Assembly: GCF_001889405.1 (NCBI RefSeq)
Contig: NZ_CP017921.1
Coordinates: 1,564,057-1,628,056, forward strand
From: Methanohalophilus halophilus
Lineage (GTDB): Archaea; Halobacteriota; Methanosarcinia; Methanosarcinales; Methanosarcinaceae
Length of the DNA: 64,000 nt
Direction of reading: 5' to 3'
The notes below the pieces were generated by a model. It was given only the letters and a program-made list of their open reading frames with translations, was not told where the DNA came from and made no database searches. The position numbers and the translations under genes were made by a program. Shown piece after piece: positions 53,950 through 62,049 of the stretch (positions within the stretch are counted from its first letter, which is position 1; each line of letters opens with the position of its first letter).

Positions 53950-54295
53950 TTCAACTATTAGTTTTCCACTAAAATAGGAAACATCAAGAATAAAGTGGCT
54001 GGTTTCCATGTTGTCCTGTCTTTCAATTTCATATAAAGAAGACATGAAATCAACGGTTTTCTTTTTACCAACAAGGTGGTTGAGCCAGTTCTCTTGTCTT
54101 CAGGAGCAATATAGCACTCCATTTATGCTGTTTATTCCTGTATTTAGCGCTTTTATTCAGCCATTGATTAACTTCCTCAGTAACCTTCCTAGTCCCCGTA
54201 GGCTTGAGCCTTAGCGCATAAGTTTCTGTCCGGATGACGTCCTGTTTATCCATTGCTTCTTTCTCAACCAGTGAAAATACAGCCAGATCAACATA
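53950..54295 (-). pseudogene. Cas1 remnant, minus-strand piece (relic 6)
   Basis: It encodes in pieces KQDVIRTETYALRLKPTGTR, then KVTEEVNQWLNKSAKYRNKQ and ILLLKTRELAQ, then a frame break at the CAACAAGGTGG site, then DFMSSLYEIERQDNMETSH-like sequence. It is the same lineage as the Cas1 gene at 52.4 kb. Its upstream end joins head to head with another Cas1 piece on the plus strand. Confidence 0.75.
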
Positions 54296-54315
54296 TTTTC
54301 AAAAAAGTTGCTATT

Positions 54316-54881
54316 CTGTACTAAAAAGAAAGAGACATTTTACTAGTGGTCTTGATGTTCATGTAGGTTTCTTACATGAAATGAATCCAAGTAAATACAG
54401 TTTAGCCTATGATCTACAAGAGCCTTTTAGATTCCTTGTGGAACTTACAGTTCTGAACCTGATTGAAAGAGATGTTATGGATAAACAGGATTTTATCAGA
54501 ACTGAGAACTATGGTTTAAGGTTTAAACCGACTGGTGCTAGAAAATTAACCTCTGAGTTTAACGTTATGTTAAACAAAGGTTTAACGTATAAAGGTAAAA
54601 ACTCATCATGGAGTTCAATCTTGTTGTTGAAAACAAGAGAACTGGCATTTTATCTTACTGGCAAAAGGAAGAAGTTGGAGTTTGTCAATCCAGTCTATAA
54701 GGTTGAAAGGGATGATTCTGAGGAGTTGAGGCAGAAGATTCTTGATATGTCTTATTCTGAATGGAAGAAAATGGGTTTTTCTAAGGGTACTTTGCATTAT
54801 ATGAAACAGAATGCTAAGTCTGTTAAGCCGTTTACTTTGAATTCTCATGTAAGGGAGAGGTTGAAAAATTTGGGATGCTAA
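54316..54881 (+). pseudogene. Cas1 remnant of a second lineage (relic 7)
   Basis: From about GLDVHVGFLHEMNPSKYSLA to the end (VRERLKNLGC) this is a continuous reading frame of about 170 residues. His (GFLHEM) and Glu (YDLQEPFR) of the Cas1 active site are kept; the N-terminal part, including the first catalytic Glu, is lost. The helix-turn-helix tail (WKKMGFSKGTLHYMKQNAK) is intact. Its DNA differs clearly from the 52.4-kb copy (codons for NYGLRFKPTGARKLTSEFN differ), so it is another paralogue. The relics at 31.7 and 36.0 kb match this one best. Confidence 0.75.
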
Positions 54882-55047
54882 GTAATGATTAAAATTTACT
54901 AAAATTTATTACCATTAAATTTATTAAAATTTAATGTATGCAGTAAATCAATATTTATAATTCTATAAATAAACATAAAAATGCTGAAAAGATTGGTGCG
55001 GGGAGAAGTACATTACATAAGATCAAATGGAATTTTAGGAGACAAAT

Positions 55048-55710
55048 ATGGAATGGAAAGTTGAATTAACAGGCGACAATAAAACTTTAGAGCGATTATC
55101 GTTGGTATTTAATGAGGAAATCGCGATATTTAAAGAGGATGAGACTTATTTATTGACCGCAAATCAAATTAATTCAACAAATGACCACATAATTGCTAAA
55201 TCTGAAGTTCAAAAACTATTAGATAGAATTAACTCATTAGCAAAAATCTGTCTTAATATCTCTGAAAATGTAGATTACACTTTCATATATTATGTTGATG
55301 AAAAAGGACATAAACACTACTTTTCGAAACCTGTCGGTGTTACCTTAACATGTCGATATGATATACAAGAAGAAATAACTCGCTCTGATGGGACAATTGA
55401 GGTATACAATCCAGCGGTGAAAATCAAAGATTGGATTGATGTCGCAGATGGAGACGTTTGTGTTAAGAAAATACTTGGTCTTATACAGCACGATTTTAGT
55501 TCGTGGGAAGGCTTGTATAAAGTCGTAGAAGTGTTACAAAAAGACGACGAATATCCTCCAGTAACGAGAAATGGAAAGTACTATAAAGATATTAAGCTTT
55601 TTAATCATACGGCGAACTCATATCTAGCCCTCAAAGAAAAAGCAAGACATGCTAAGAATGACACAAATCCTCCAGAAAAGCCTATGGAATTAATCTACGC
55701 ACAAAATTAG
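55048..55710 (+). CDS. HEPN-like protein of unknown function
   Basis: A 220-residue protein with N-terminal beta strands (1-130) and a helical end. The C-terminal ANSYLALKEKARHAKNDTNP followed by PPEKPM is a recurring ending of HEPN-type proteins of defence and mobile regions (an RHA-type motif near the last helix). I infer a HEPN-related fold, not a proven RNase. GGAG lies 8 nt before the ATG. AT content is high here compared with the core region. It has no clear partner; the preceding gene is a Cas1 relic. Confidence 0.6.
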   Translation: MEWKVELTGDNKTLERLSLVFNEEIAIFKEDETYLLTANQINSTNDHIIAKSEVQKLLDRINSLAKICLNISENVDYTFIYYVDEKGHKHYFSKPVGVTLTCRYDIQEEITRSDGTIEVYNPAVKIKDWIDVADGDVCVKKILGLIQHDFSSWEGLYKVVEVLQKDDEYPPVTRNGKYYKDIKLFNHTANSYLALKEKARHAKNDTNPPEKPMELIYAQN

Positions 55711-55805
55711 TAAAAAATATTCTTATTGAATGGCTGGATGAAAAAAGGAATAATATTTGATATTGAATCCTCATACAATGAAGAGATTCATTCTAAAAAG
55801 AAGAA

Positions 55806-56519
55806 TCAAAGAGGTAAGTCTAGTTTTCCTTTATATTTTTTATAACAGTTATAGCAAATGGGTTTAAGTTTGCTGGATTTTGTCTCAATGCCACAAACAT
55901 GACATACGTTCTCTTGATAATCTTCATTGCCGTATTTACTCCATGTCATAAAACAATCTTTGCAATATGGATGTAATGGATCTAGTTTTATTTTATTTTC
56001 GCACCTGATGCAAAAACCACTATCTGAAGACTTGTTTTTTTTGCTGTTTTCTTTTTTATCATCTTTACGAGCCACTTTTTCAACAGTCACTTTCACTTCT
56101 TCACTAATTCTAAACAAACGTTTAGCTTCTTCATTTATAGCATCATATAACTCTGGATCTGTCTCTTTGGAAACATATATCCCCATTTCATTGTTGTTTT
56201 GCTGAGAAAATTCATAGAGGTTCATGGAAGTTACCAATGCCTCTTTTTCATTTAAGTAGCATTTAGCATGTAAATTTTTACAGAAACCAGTTCTCACATA
56301 ATCCAAATTTCTCAACCAATTATTCTCATCTGGTTGAAGCTCATTTTTTCCATAGATAACTTCAGTATTAATTTTAATCCGATTTTTATCTTCAATTAAC
56401 TCCCTAATTCGTTCATTAATCTTTAAAAATGGACTAATCAAAATTAATTTCTCATCGGCACTTTTAATGATTTCTTCTAATTTGAAAGAAACTCCCGTTG
56501 TGGTTAAAAACTTAGGCAT
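55806..56519 (-). CDS. PLD-like protein with zinc-ribbon C-terminus
   Basis: A 237-residue protein. Residues 1-125 are a phospholipase D-like half with one HxK motif (NLHAKCYLNEKEALVTSMNL), which would need to dimerise for activity. Residues 140-160 are a Lys-rich linker. Residues 165-237 carry Cys pairs (CIRCENK, YCKDC, CHVCG, CYNCYKK) that should form two zinc-binding knuckles. Related proteins are annotated as PLD-family nucleases, some linked to DNA repair or restriction. The start region is duplicated in inverted orientation at 60.0-60.2 kb. Confidence 0.82.
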   Translation of the reverse strand: MPKFLTTTGVSFKLEEIIKSADEKLILISPFLKINERIRELIEDKNRIKINTEVIYGKNELQPDENNWLRNLDYVRTGFCKNLHAKCYLNEKEALVTSMNLYEFSQQNNNEMGIYVSKETDPELYDAINEEAKRLFRISEEVKVTVEKVARKDDKKENSKKNKSSDSGFCIRCENKIKLDPLHPYCKDCFMTWSKYGNEDYQENVCHVCGIETKSSKLKPICYNCYKKYKGKLDLPL

Positions 56520-56609
56520 GTATTAAGATTTGAAATTCTATTATATAAAATATGTGAAGTTATAATAATGAATGGTCAATACAAAATTGGAATTACAAAA
56601 GAAATTGTT

Positions 56610-56690
56610 AGAGTTCCGTTTTTCAGAGATACCTATATCCCCGCACCAAATTCTTGGGTTATAGGTAGAATTGAAAAATGCAACCCTTGA
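56610..56690 (+). repeat. Short repeat family J, copy 4
   Basis: AGAGTTCCGTTTTTCAGAGA, then CCTATATCCCCGCACC, then GGGTTATAGG (nine of ten pairs with the first arm), then TAGAATTGAAAAATGCAACC. It lies upstream of the PLD-type gene. The rest of 56520-57149 shows no supported gene; a 96-residue minus-strand frame at 56753-57043 has no recognisable content. Confidence 0.6.
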
Positions 56691-57149
56691 AATTTTTGAA
56701 CGCTGTTTGCCGTTAAAATATGTGTATTATTTAAAAATCATTGAATTTTAAATTATCTTCTACAAATAAATACTGCTGGATCTCTTCCCAACTTTGCAAG
56801 TCTAACTACTTTAATTTTCACATAATTATCTAAAAGGATAATCCCCTGAGTATTACTCACCACAAGAAAACGCAAAGGGGATTTGATTGTATTGGGACGT
56901 TGATTTGACGTTGACAACGGGATGATTTTGGAAGAACCTTTTATATTACGGCTTTGTAGAAATCCTCTATTATTTTTACTCGGAGCTATCGATGGAATCA
57001 CGGAGGATTTCATCTGTCTTGAATAGGGGGGAATTGAGTTCATTGAAGGTTAATACCATGATTAGCACCTTTATTAGTGGAAGAATAAATTAATGTGAAA
57101 ACAATTCAAATGTATTACGATGTATTAAGAGTTTCAATTTGGTGATGCA

Positions 57150-58052
57150 ATGGATTCAGATGAAAATAAAACTACTACAAATGTAATTATGTTTGCCCCA
57201 AATACGTGGGGAGAAGTATTAAAGTTTAAACATTTTGCCCATCCAACCTATAATTTCTATCCATATGGTTTTTCAGAACTTGTTGGGGTTGATGGTCATT
57301 TTGAAAAATATACTGTTTTAATCGGTATTGCCAAACGCTTGGTACCAAGATTAGCTGAAGATGAAGAACAATTAACAAAAAACGGATATTCTACTGCTAT
57401 TCATGCAAAAGAATTAACAGTAATTATTGAGGCTATTTTTTGCGAATTTTATTCTGTATTAGATTGCACTCGACAAGTAATCCATACTATCTATGGTAAA
57501 TATCGAGGTGCCAATGTAAAAAAGACTTCAAGGCTATTCAAGAATGCAGCAGATGAGAAAATTGATGAACGGGTACCAGTGGAAATAAGAAAAGCGTTGG
57601 CTGAATCTTATGGAGATTGGTTTCCAAGATTAAGAGATATAAGAACTGCTATTGTACATTCTGGTATTGGTTTTTGCAGTGAGAGTAAAGATGGTAAAAT
57701 ATCCTATTTTCATGATGAGCTTGGAAGAAAAAACGGCAATGTCCTTGCAGTAAATGATATTTTTGAGGATATTTCAATATATGCAGAGAAAGTTAATATG
57801 TTTATAGGATGTGTTTTTCATACTTTAAATCAAACTCTGGATGACGTTGATACGATTCAAACTTGTGGGATATTTGGAAGCTTCATCTATCAAAGGTCGG
57901 TTTCTCCCTATGAAGCAAGAGATTTTCATAGCGGAAAATGCAAGTCATACGAATCTTTTGAAAAGGGGGCTATGCCAAGATGTCCTTTTGCAGGTACATG
58001 TGGAGCCTACAAAAGAGTGTTGGAACAAAGAAATAGTTCTAATGAAAAATGA
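57150..58052 (+). CDS. Large HEPN-like protein with cysteine-rich tail
   Basis: A 300-residue protein. The centre (95-210) is helical with LRDIRTAIVHSGIGF, an R-x4-H arrangement like that of HEPN RNases (Cthe_2314-like group). The C-terminal part has four Cys (GKCKSYESFEKGAMPRCPFA and GTCGAYKR), probably a metal site. GGTGAT precedes the ATG by 3 nt. No partner nucleotidyltransferase is adjacent. Defence- or stress-linked RNA cleavage is the family expectation, but not shown here. Confidence 0.6.
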   Translation: MDSDENKTTTNVIMFAPNTWGEVLKFKHFAHPTYNFYPYGFSELVGVDGHFEKYTVLIGIAKRLVPRLAEDEEQLTKNGYSTAIHAKELTVIIEAIFCEFYSVLDCTRQVIHTIYGKYRGANVKKTSRLFKNAADEKIDERVPVEIRKALAESYGDWFPRLRDIRTAIVHSGIGFCSESKDGKISYFHDELGRKNGNVLAVNDIFEDISIYAEKVNMFIGCVFHTLNQTLDDVDTIQTCGIFGSFIYQRSVSPYEARDFHSGKCKSYESFEKGAMPRCPFAGTCGAYKRVLEQRNSSNEK

Positions 58053-58170
58053 ATACATTAGTAGATATATTTTGTTCAGCTGTGACAGAAATAATAATGG
58101 TGATCCATAATTACTTTTATATGAATCTACATAGCATAAACTTTAATAGATTCAACATGGTGTTGGTGAC

Positions 58171-58749
58171 ATGAATAAGAAAATTAGAATGTTTATGTTT
58201 TTAATATTTTTAGTATCAGTAATTTTCGTTTCTGGTTGTGTATCTGATTCAGATGGAGATGGATATGCAGATGACAAAGACGCATTTCCTGAGGATGATA
58301 GGTACCATTCAGATTATGATAGAGATGGATATGCAGATGAAATAGATGAATACCCAACGGAATATTATTACCATATAAAATGCTCTAATTGTGGTGGAGA
58401 TGGCATAGTAACAAAATTAACTACTAAAACTGTAAGGTTCAATATTGACGCAGCGAGTATGGAAAATACAGGATTTTTTAATCCGAACTATTTTTTCTAT
58501 ATAACAGTTACTAATATAGATTCACATGAAGGCACTTTTGATGTTATTGGCTATGCAGAAGACAATGGTGTAAAAATGTGGGAGGATAGTAAAGGTTTCT
58601 TTATAGGTTCTGGTGAAACCCATCAATTTATATTGAATTATGATGCAGACGAAGAGATGGATTCATTCGATTACGATGTAATAGCTCCTACATATGTACA
58701 AAAAGAAGAAGTAACATGTCCAAAATGTGGGGGTACAGGAAAGAGATAA
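58171..58749 (+). CDS. Lipoprotein with Ca-binding repeats and CxxCGGxG motifs
   Basis: A 192-residue exported protein with a signal peptide ending VFVSGC (a lipobox-like Cys near 23). Then comes a run of Asp-rich repeats (SDGDGYADDKDAFPEDD and DRDGYADEIDEYP), like thrombospondin type-3 calcium loops. A beta domain follows, enclosed by two CxxCGGxG motifs (CSNCGGDG and CPKCGGTG), as in the zinc centre of DnaJ. The two halves presumably join to hold one metal at the outer surface. GGTGAC precedes the ATG. The combination is unusual; I know of no named family. Confidence 0.7.
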   Translation: MNKKIRMFMFLIFLVSVIFVSGCVSDSDGDGYADDKDAFPEDDRYHSDYDRDGYADEIDEYPTEYYYHIKCSNCGGDGIVTKLTTKTVRFNIDAASMENTGFFNPNYFFYITVTNIDSHEGTFDVIGYAEDNGVKMWEDSKGFFIGSGETHQFILNYDADEEMDSFDYDVIAPTYVQKEEVTCPKCGGTGKR

Positions 58750-58762
58750 TATTTGTTTTTCC

Positions 58763-59008
58763 ATGTATTTAATCAATCAGCCAGAGACCAAGTTTGAGGG
58801 CGATACTCGTATTCATAACAGGAAGTATATTGATATTGATGAGCAGGAGTTGGATGTTGTAAAGCCTCAAACATTTCTGGATGAGGAAGAAGTCAGACAA
58901 TACATTCTTGATTTGACTCCTGAAGATGCTAAAAGGATTGGAATTAAACATAGGAGTGCTTTGGCATACTTGAAGAAAAAGGCAAAGGAAGGGGGAATTG
59001 AATTTTAG
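58763..59008 (+). pseudogene. Cas1-like C-terminal tail fragment (relic 8)
   Basis: Eighty-one residues beginning MYLINQPETKFEGDTRIHNR and ending with YILDLTPEDAKRIGIKHRSA and LAYLKKKAKEGGIEF. The last part aligns in pattern with the helix-turn-helix tail of the Cas1 copies (ILDISYVEWKKLGFSKGTLH...). The first part matches the piece at 36713-36812. It may be the end of a different Cas1 subfamily. The reading frame has no own good ribosome site, so a relic is the best guess. Confidence 0.45.
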
Positions 59009-59083
59009 TGCTAGAAATGTGAAGAAGGTGATAAACTTCTTGAATTAAAGTTGAGATAAAATAGGTGAATCACTGTGAACTAT

Positions 59084-59800
59084 TTATCTCAAAGACAGTA
59101 TCTGTTTTGTTTCAATTAGCCCATTATAATCAATGGTACAATCTTTAAATGAAATTGTACCACCACTGTGATCATAATTTTCACAACTACTTATTAATTC
59201 ATCTTTTAAATCTTCATATTTTTGTAGATTATTTGAGGCACTTTTAATTTCGGCTTTATTTTCAATATTATGATAAGGAGCACCAAAATAAACCTTGCTA
59301 ACAGTGCCAATTTGATGAAGCCCTTCTTCTGCATTTTTCAAGAATCTATATTCATCTTCATGTGACCAGTTTTCCAATTTTCTTGTCATTATTTTTTCAA
59401 CTGTGAGGTTATTTACACGAGTGAAATTTATATTATTATAGTCGACTTTTATTACTTTTCCACCTATATTCTTATCTTCATTGATTATGTTATCATTCTT
59501 ATCAAGTTTTACCTCTGTTTCAATAGCTACCCCTTTAAACCCATTTGCATAATATCCCCACATTAGGGGACAACTTAAAGTTTCTTCTCCACTAAAAGAG
59601 CAAATAACAGTATTGTTTTTTTCGGAAAATATTTCATCCACTTTTTCAGGTCTATAAGTTGAAAATACTCCTTCCATTGGGTCATTTAAGTTCCACAGTT
59701 TTGAGCACCAAAATTCATTTTTTTTGAGTATATCTTGGATATATCCAAGCTCTACATCATTAGACAATGACCTGAATTTTAATAATCTTAGGGTTTCCAT
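59084..59800 (-). CDS. DUF2971 protein
   Basis: About 238 residues from the ATG at 59800. Typical DUF2971 features are the start LLKFRSLSNDV, the FWCSKLWNLNDPMEG segment, CSFSGEETLSCPLMWGYYAN and GFKGVAIETEV. The family occurs widely in variable genome regions and its function is unknown; some members are found in phage-defence contexts. The frame extends upstream to 59872 without a signal. A lower GC content than the core region supports acquisition. Confidence 0.8.
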   Translation of the reverse strand: METLRLLKFRSLSNDVELGYIQDILKKNEFWCSKLWNLNDPMEGVFSTYRPEKVDEIFSEKNNTVICSFSGEETLSCPLMWGYYANGFKGVAIETEVKLDKNDNIINEDKNIGGKVIKVDYNNINFTRVNNLTVEKIMTRKLENWSHEDEYRFLKNAEEGLHQIGTVSKVYFGAPYHNIENKAEIKSASNNLQKYEDLKDELISSCENYDHSGGTISFKDCTIDYNGLIETKQILSLR

Positions 59801-59948
59801 AAGAGTTTTCTTCCTTAAAACAAGTTTACTTTTTGAAAATGTATATTTTGTACTGTACATGGAGAAGTTCATAATATATAATTTATTTCATAGTTGTAAC
59901 TTTATTTGTAAAAAAGCAAAAATCCTAGCGTACAAAAAATAGAAGATA

Positions 59949-60010
59949 ACTATATCCCCGCACCAAATTCTTGGGTTATAGGTAGAATTGAAAAATGCAA
60001 CCCTTGAAAT
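59949..60010 (+). repeat. Short repeat family J, copy 5
   Basis: CTATATCCCCGCACCAAATT, then CTTGGGTTATAGGTAGAATT, then GAAAAATGCAACCCTTGAAA, identical for about 60 bases to the copy at 56.6 kb. The first C of the CCTATA arm and the AGAGTTCCG lead are missing. Confidence 0.6.
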
Positions 60011-60025
60011 TTGTTTTTGATCTCT

Positions 60026-60168
60026 AATTTTGTATTGACCATTCATTATTATAACTTCACATATTTTATATAATAGAATTTCAAATCTTAATACATGCCT
60101 AAATTTTTGACCACTACAGGAGTTTCTTTCAAATTAGAAGAAATCATTAAAAATGCAGATGAGAAATT
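60026..60168 (+). pseudogene. Inverted partial copy of the PLD-type gene start
   Basis: The upstream region and the first 24 codons of the PLD-type gene (56447-56588, minus strand) are repeated here on the plus strand; the ATG is at 60095. MPKFLTTTGVSFKLEEIIKN is readable, and the match ends at GATGAGAAATT, where it joins the truncated secreted protein. The identity is high, so the event is recent. Confidence 0.85.
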
Positions 60169-60322
60169 TAAGTACTACAGTAATTTCATCGCCTTGCATA
60201 GATGTTGCTGGCAGATCTCTGCATACTACGGATTCTGCTGCAGCAGATGAAAGCATCGGTATTGTGACTGCTAACACCAAAAACATTATGCTGAGCATTC
60301 TTAAAGTATTGTTTCTTTTCAT
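60168..60322 (-). pseudogene. Truncated start of a secreted protein
   Basis: From the ATG at 60322 (GGGGGGACTTATT upstream, a very good ribosome site), a signal peptide (MLSIMFLVLAVTIPMLSSAA) and the first residues of a mature domain (VVCRDLPATSMQGDEITVVL) are readable. These look like the start of a Methanosarcina-type surface protein. The frame is then cut by the inverted PLD fragment, so no complete protein is made. Confidence 0.7.
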
Positions 60323-60512
60323 AATAAGTCCCCCCACATATAACCAAATTTGATAGAGATTTTTTACACACTATTCTAAGTTGCTCGTACTAATAGACTT
60401 TTGGAAAAAAGCATTCTGATTATTGTTTCTACTCTCTAGTTCCTATTAATTATTGGTACATGAAGAAGATATTAAATGATGAGTTTGTTGTTAATTGGTT
60501 GTGGGGAATATT

Positions 60513-61946
60513 ATGAAAATTAGGAGTTGTTTTGTACTACTTTTTGTATTCTGTGTCTCTATTAGTTGTGCATATGGAAGCCCATTAATGGCACAATCAA
60601 TCAATGAATCAAAAACAGATTATACAATACAATATAATAACTCGGTTTATAATCCATATGATTTAAATAACAATTACATTATAGAAATTTCAGAAATATC
60701 TGCAGCTGTGGATGACTTCCTTAATGGACAACTGTCTATTAGTGAAATTTCAGAACTTGTTGATTTTTTCCTATCAGGAGATGAATATGATATTCCTGTA
60801 GGTGAACCGGAAATACTGAGTAGCAGTTCATATATTGAATATGATGATTTTCATTTAGTTGGAGAAGTTCGAAATAATTTAGACCAAAATATTGAATATG
60901 TGAAAATTATTGGAACCTTCTACAATGAATATAATGAAGTAATTGGAACGGATTATACTTATACCGACATAGATATACTGAAACCTGGTCAAAAATCACC
61001 CTTTGAACTCACCACTTATCCAGACAGTTTTATTCCAGCTTCCTATAAACTGCAACTTTCCTATAGCACGACGTCTTCTGAACCCTATGAAAATGTAATC
61101 ATAAAAAGTCATACCTCGGATAATGATGGTGATTATTTCGAGGTTGTAGGGGAAGTACAAAATGATGGTGAGGAAACCGTCGAATACGTAAAAATTATAG
61201 GTACTTTTTACAATGAAGATGACATCGTTATCGGAAAAGACTATTCATATACAACACTTGATATCATTACTTCCGGGGATACTTCACCATTTGAATTGAG
61301 TTCCTACCCTCAAACAATAAATCCTTCAAGATATGATCTTCAGGTTCGTGGAAGTGAAATTGAATATCAAGAACCGCTTCATGAACCGGAAATATTGAGT
61401 AGTAGTTCATATATTGAATATGATGATTTTCATTTAGTTGGAGAAGTACAAAATAATTTAGACCAAAATATTGAATATGTGAAAATTGTTGGAACCTTCT
61501 ACAATGAACAAAATGAAGTAATTGGAATGGATTATACTTATACCGACATAGATATACTGAAACCTGGTCAAAAATCACCCTTTGAACTCAACACCTATCC
61601 AGACAGTTTTATTCCAGATTCCTATAAACTGCAACTTTCCTATAGCACGACGTCTTCTGAACCCTATGAAAATGTAATCATAAAAAGTCATACCTCGGAT
61701 AATGATGGCGATTATTTCGAGGTTGTAGGGGAAGTACAAAATGATGGTGAGGAAACCGTCGAATACGTAAAAATTATAGGTACTTTTTACAATGAAGATG
61801 ACATCGTTATCGGAAAAGACTATTCATATTCAACACTTGATATCATTACTTCCGGGGATACTTCACCATTTGAATTGAGTTCTTTCCCTCAGACTATAAA
61901 TCCTTCGAGATATGACCTCCAGACGCAAGCACGTGTAGTGGATTGA
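60513..61946 (+). CDS. Secreted FxLYD-repeat protein with EF-like start
   Basis: About 477 residues. The signal peptide is 1-22, followed by a dockerin/EF-like segment (DLNNNYIIEISEISAAVDDF). Then come four FxLYD-type beta domains of about 95 residues in two alternating types, each with VVGEV(Q/R)N-like, YVKIIGTFYNE and SPFEL signatures. Domains 1-2 are repeated as 3-4 by a 579-base tandem duplication (60804-61382 and 61383 onwards), nearly base-identical. No membrane anchor or sorting tail is seen, so it may be released or held by the surface layer. GGGG lies 8 nt before the ATG. Confidence 0.82.
   Translation: MKIRSCFVLLFVFCVSISCAYGSPLMAQSINESKTDYTIQYNNSVYNPYDLNNNYIIEISEISAAVDDFLNGQLSISEISELVDFFLSGDEYDIPVGEPEILSSSSYIEYDDFHLVGEVRNNLDQNIEYVKIIGTFYNEYNEVIGTDYTYTDIDILKPGQKSPFELTTYPDSFIPASYKLQLSYSTTSSEPYENVIIKSHTSDNDGDYFEVVGEVQNDGEETVEYVKIIGTFYNEDDIVIGKDYSYTTLDIITSGDTSPFELSSYPQTINPSRYDLQVRGSEIEYQEPLHEPEILSSSSYIEYDDFHLVGEVQNNLDQNIEYVKIVGTFYNEQNEVIGMDYTYTDIDILKPGQKSPFELNTYPDSFIPDSYKLQLSYSTTSSEPYENVIIKSHTSDNDGDYFEVVGEVQNDGEETVEYVKIIGTFYNEDDIVIGKDYSYSTLDIITSGDTSPFELSSFPQTINPSRYDLQTQARVVD
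60804..61939 (+). repeat. 579-base tandem duplication inside the FxLYD gene
   Basis: GAACCGGAAATA(C/T)TGAGTAG starts both units at 60804 and 61383. The second unit runs to about 61939. Only scattered differences are seen (for example GAATATAAT/GAACAAAAT), so the event is recent or copies are kept alike by recombination. The unit is an exact multiple of three. Confidence 0.85.
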
Positions 61947-62049
61947 GGATGTTTGTTAATAAACAGAATGTGTATTAAATGTTGTATTTCATTGTAATAT
62001 TATAAATTTATGAAAAAACAACCATCTATCATCCATAACCAGTTTCTTT

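Noticed and set aside
52369-54881. A complete casposon
   Set aside because: No family B polymerase, no HNH nuclease and no terminal inverted repeats with target duplication were seen around the Cas1 pieces; all but one of these are broken.
56753-57043. 96-residue minus-strand frame
   Set aside because: No ribosome site, odd composition (many Ser, Pro, Asn) and no recognisable family; left as an uncertain gap.
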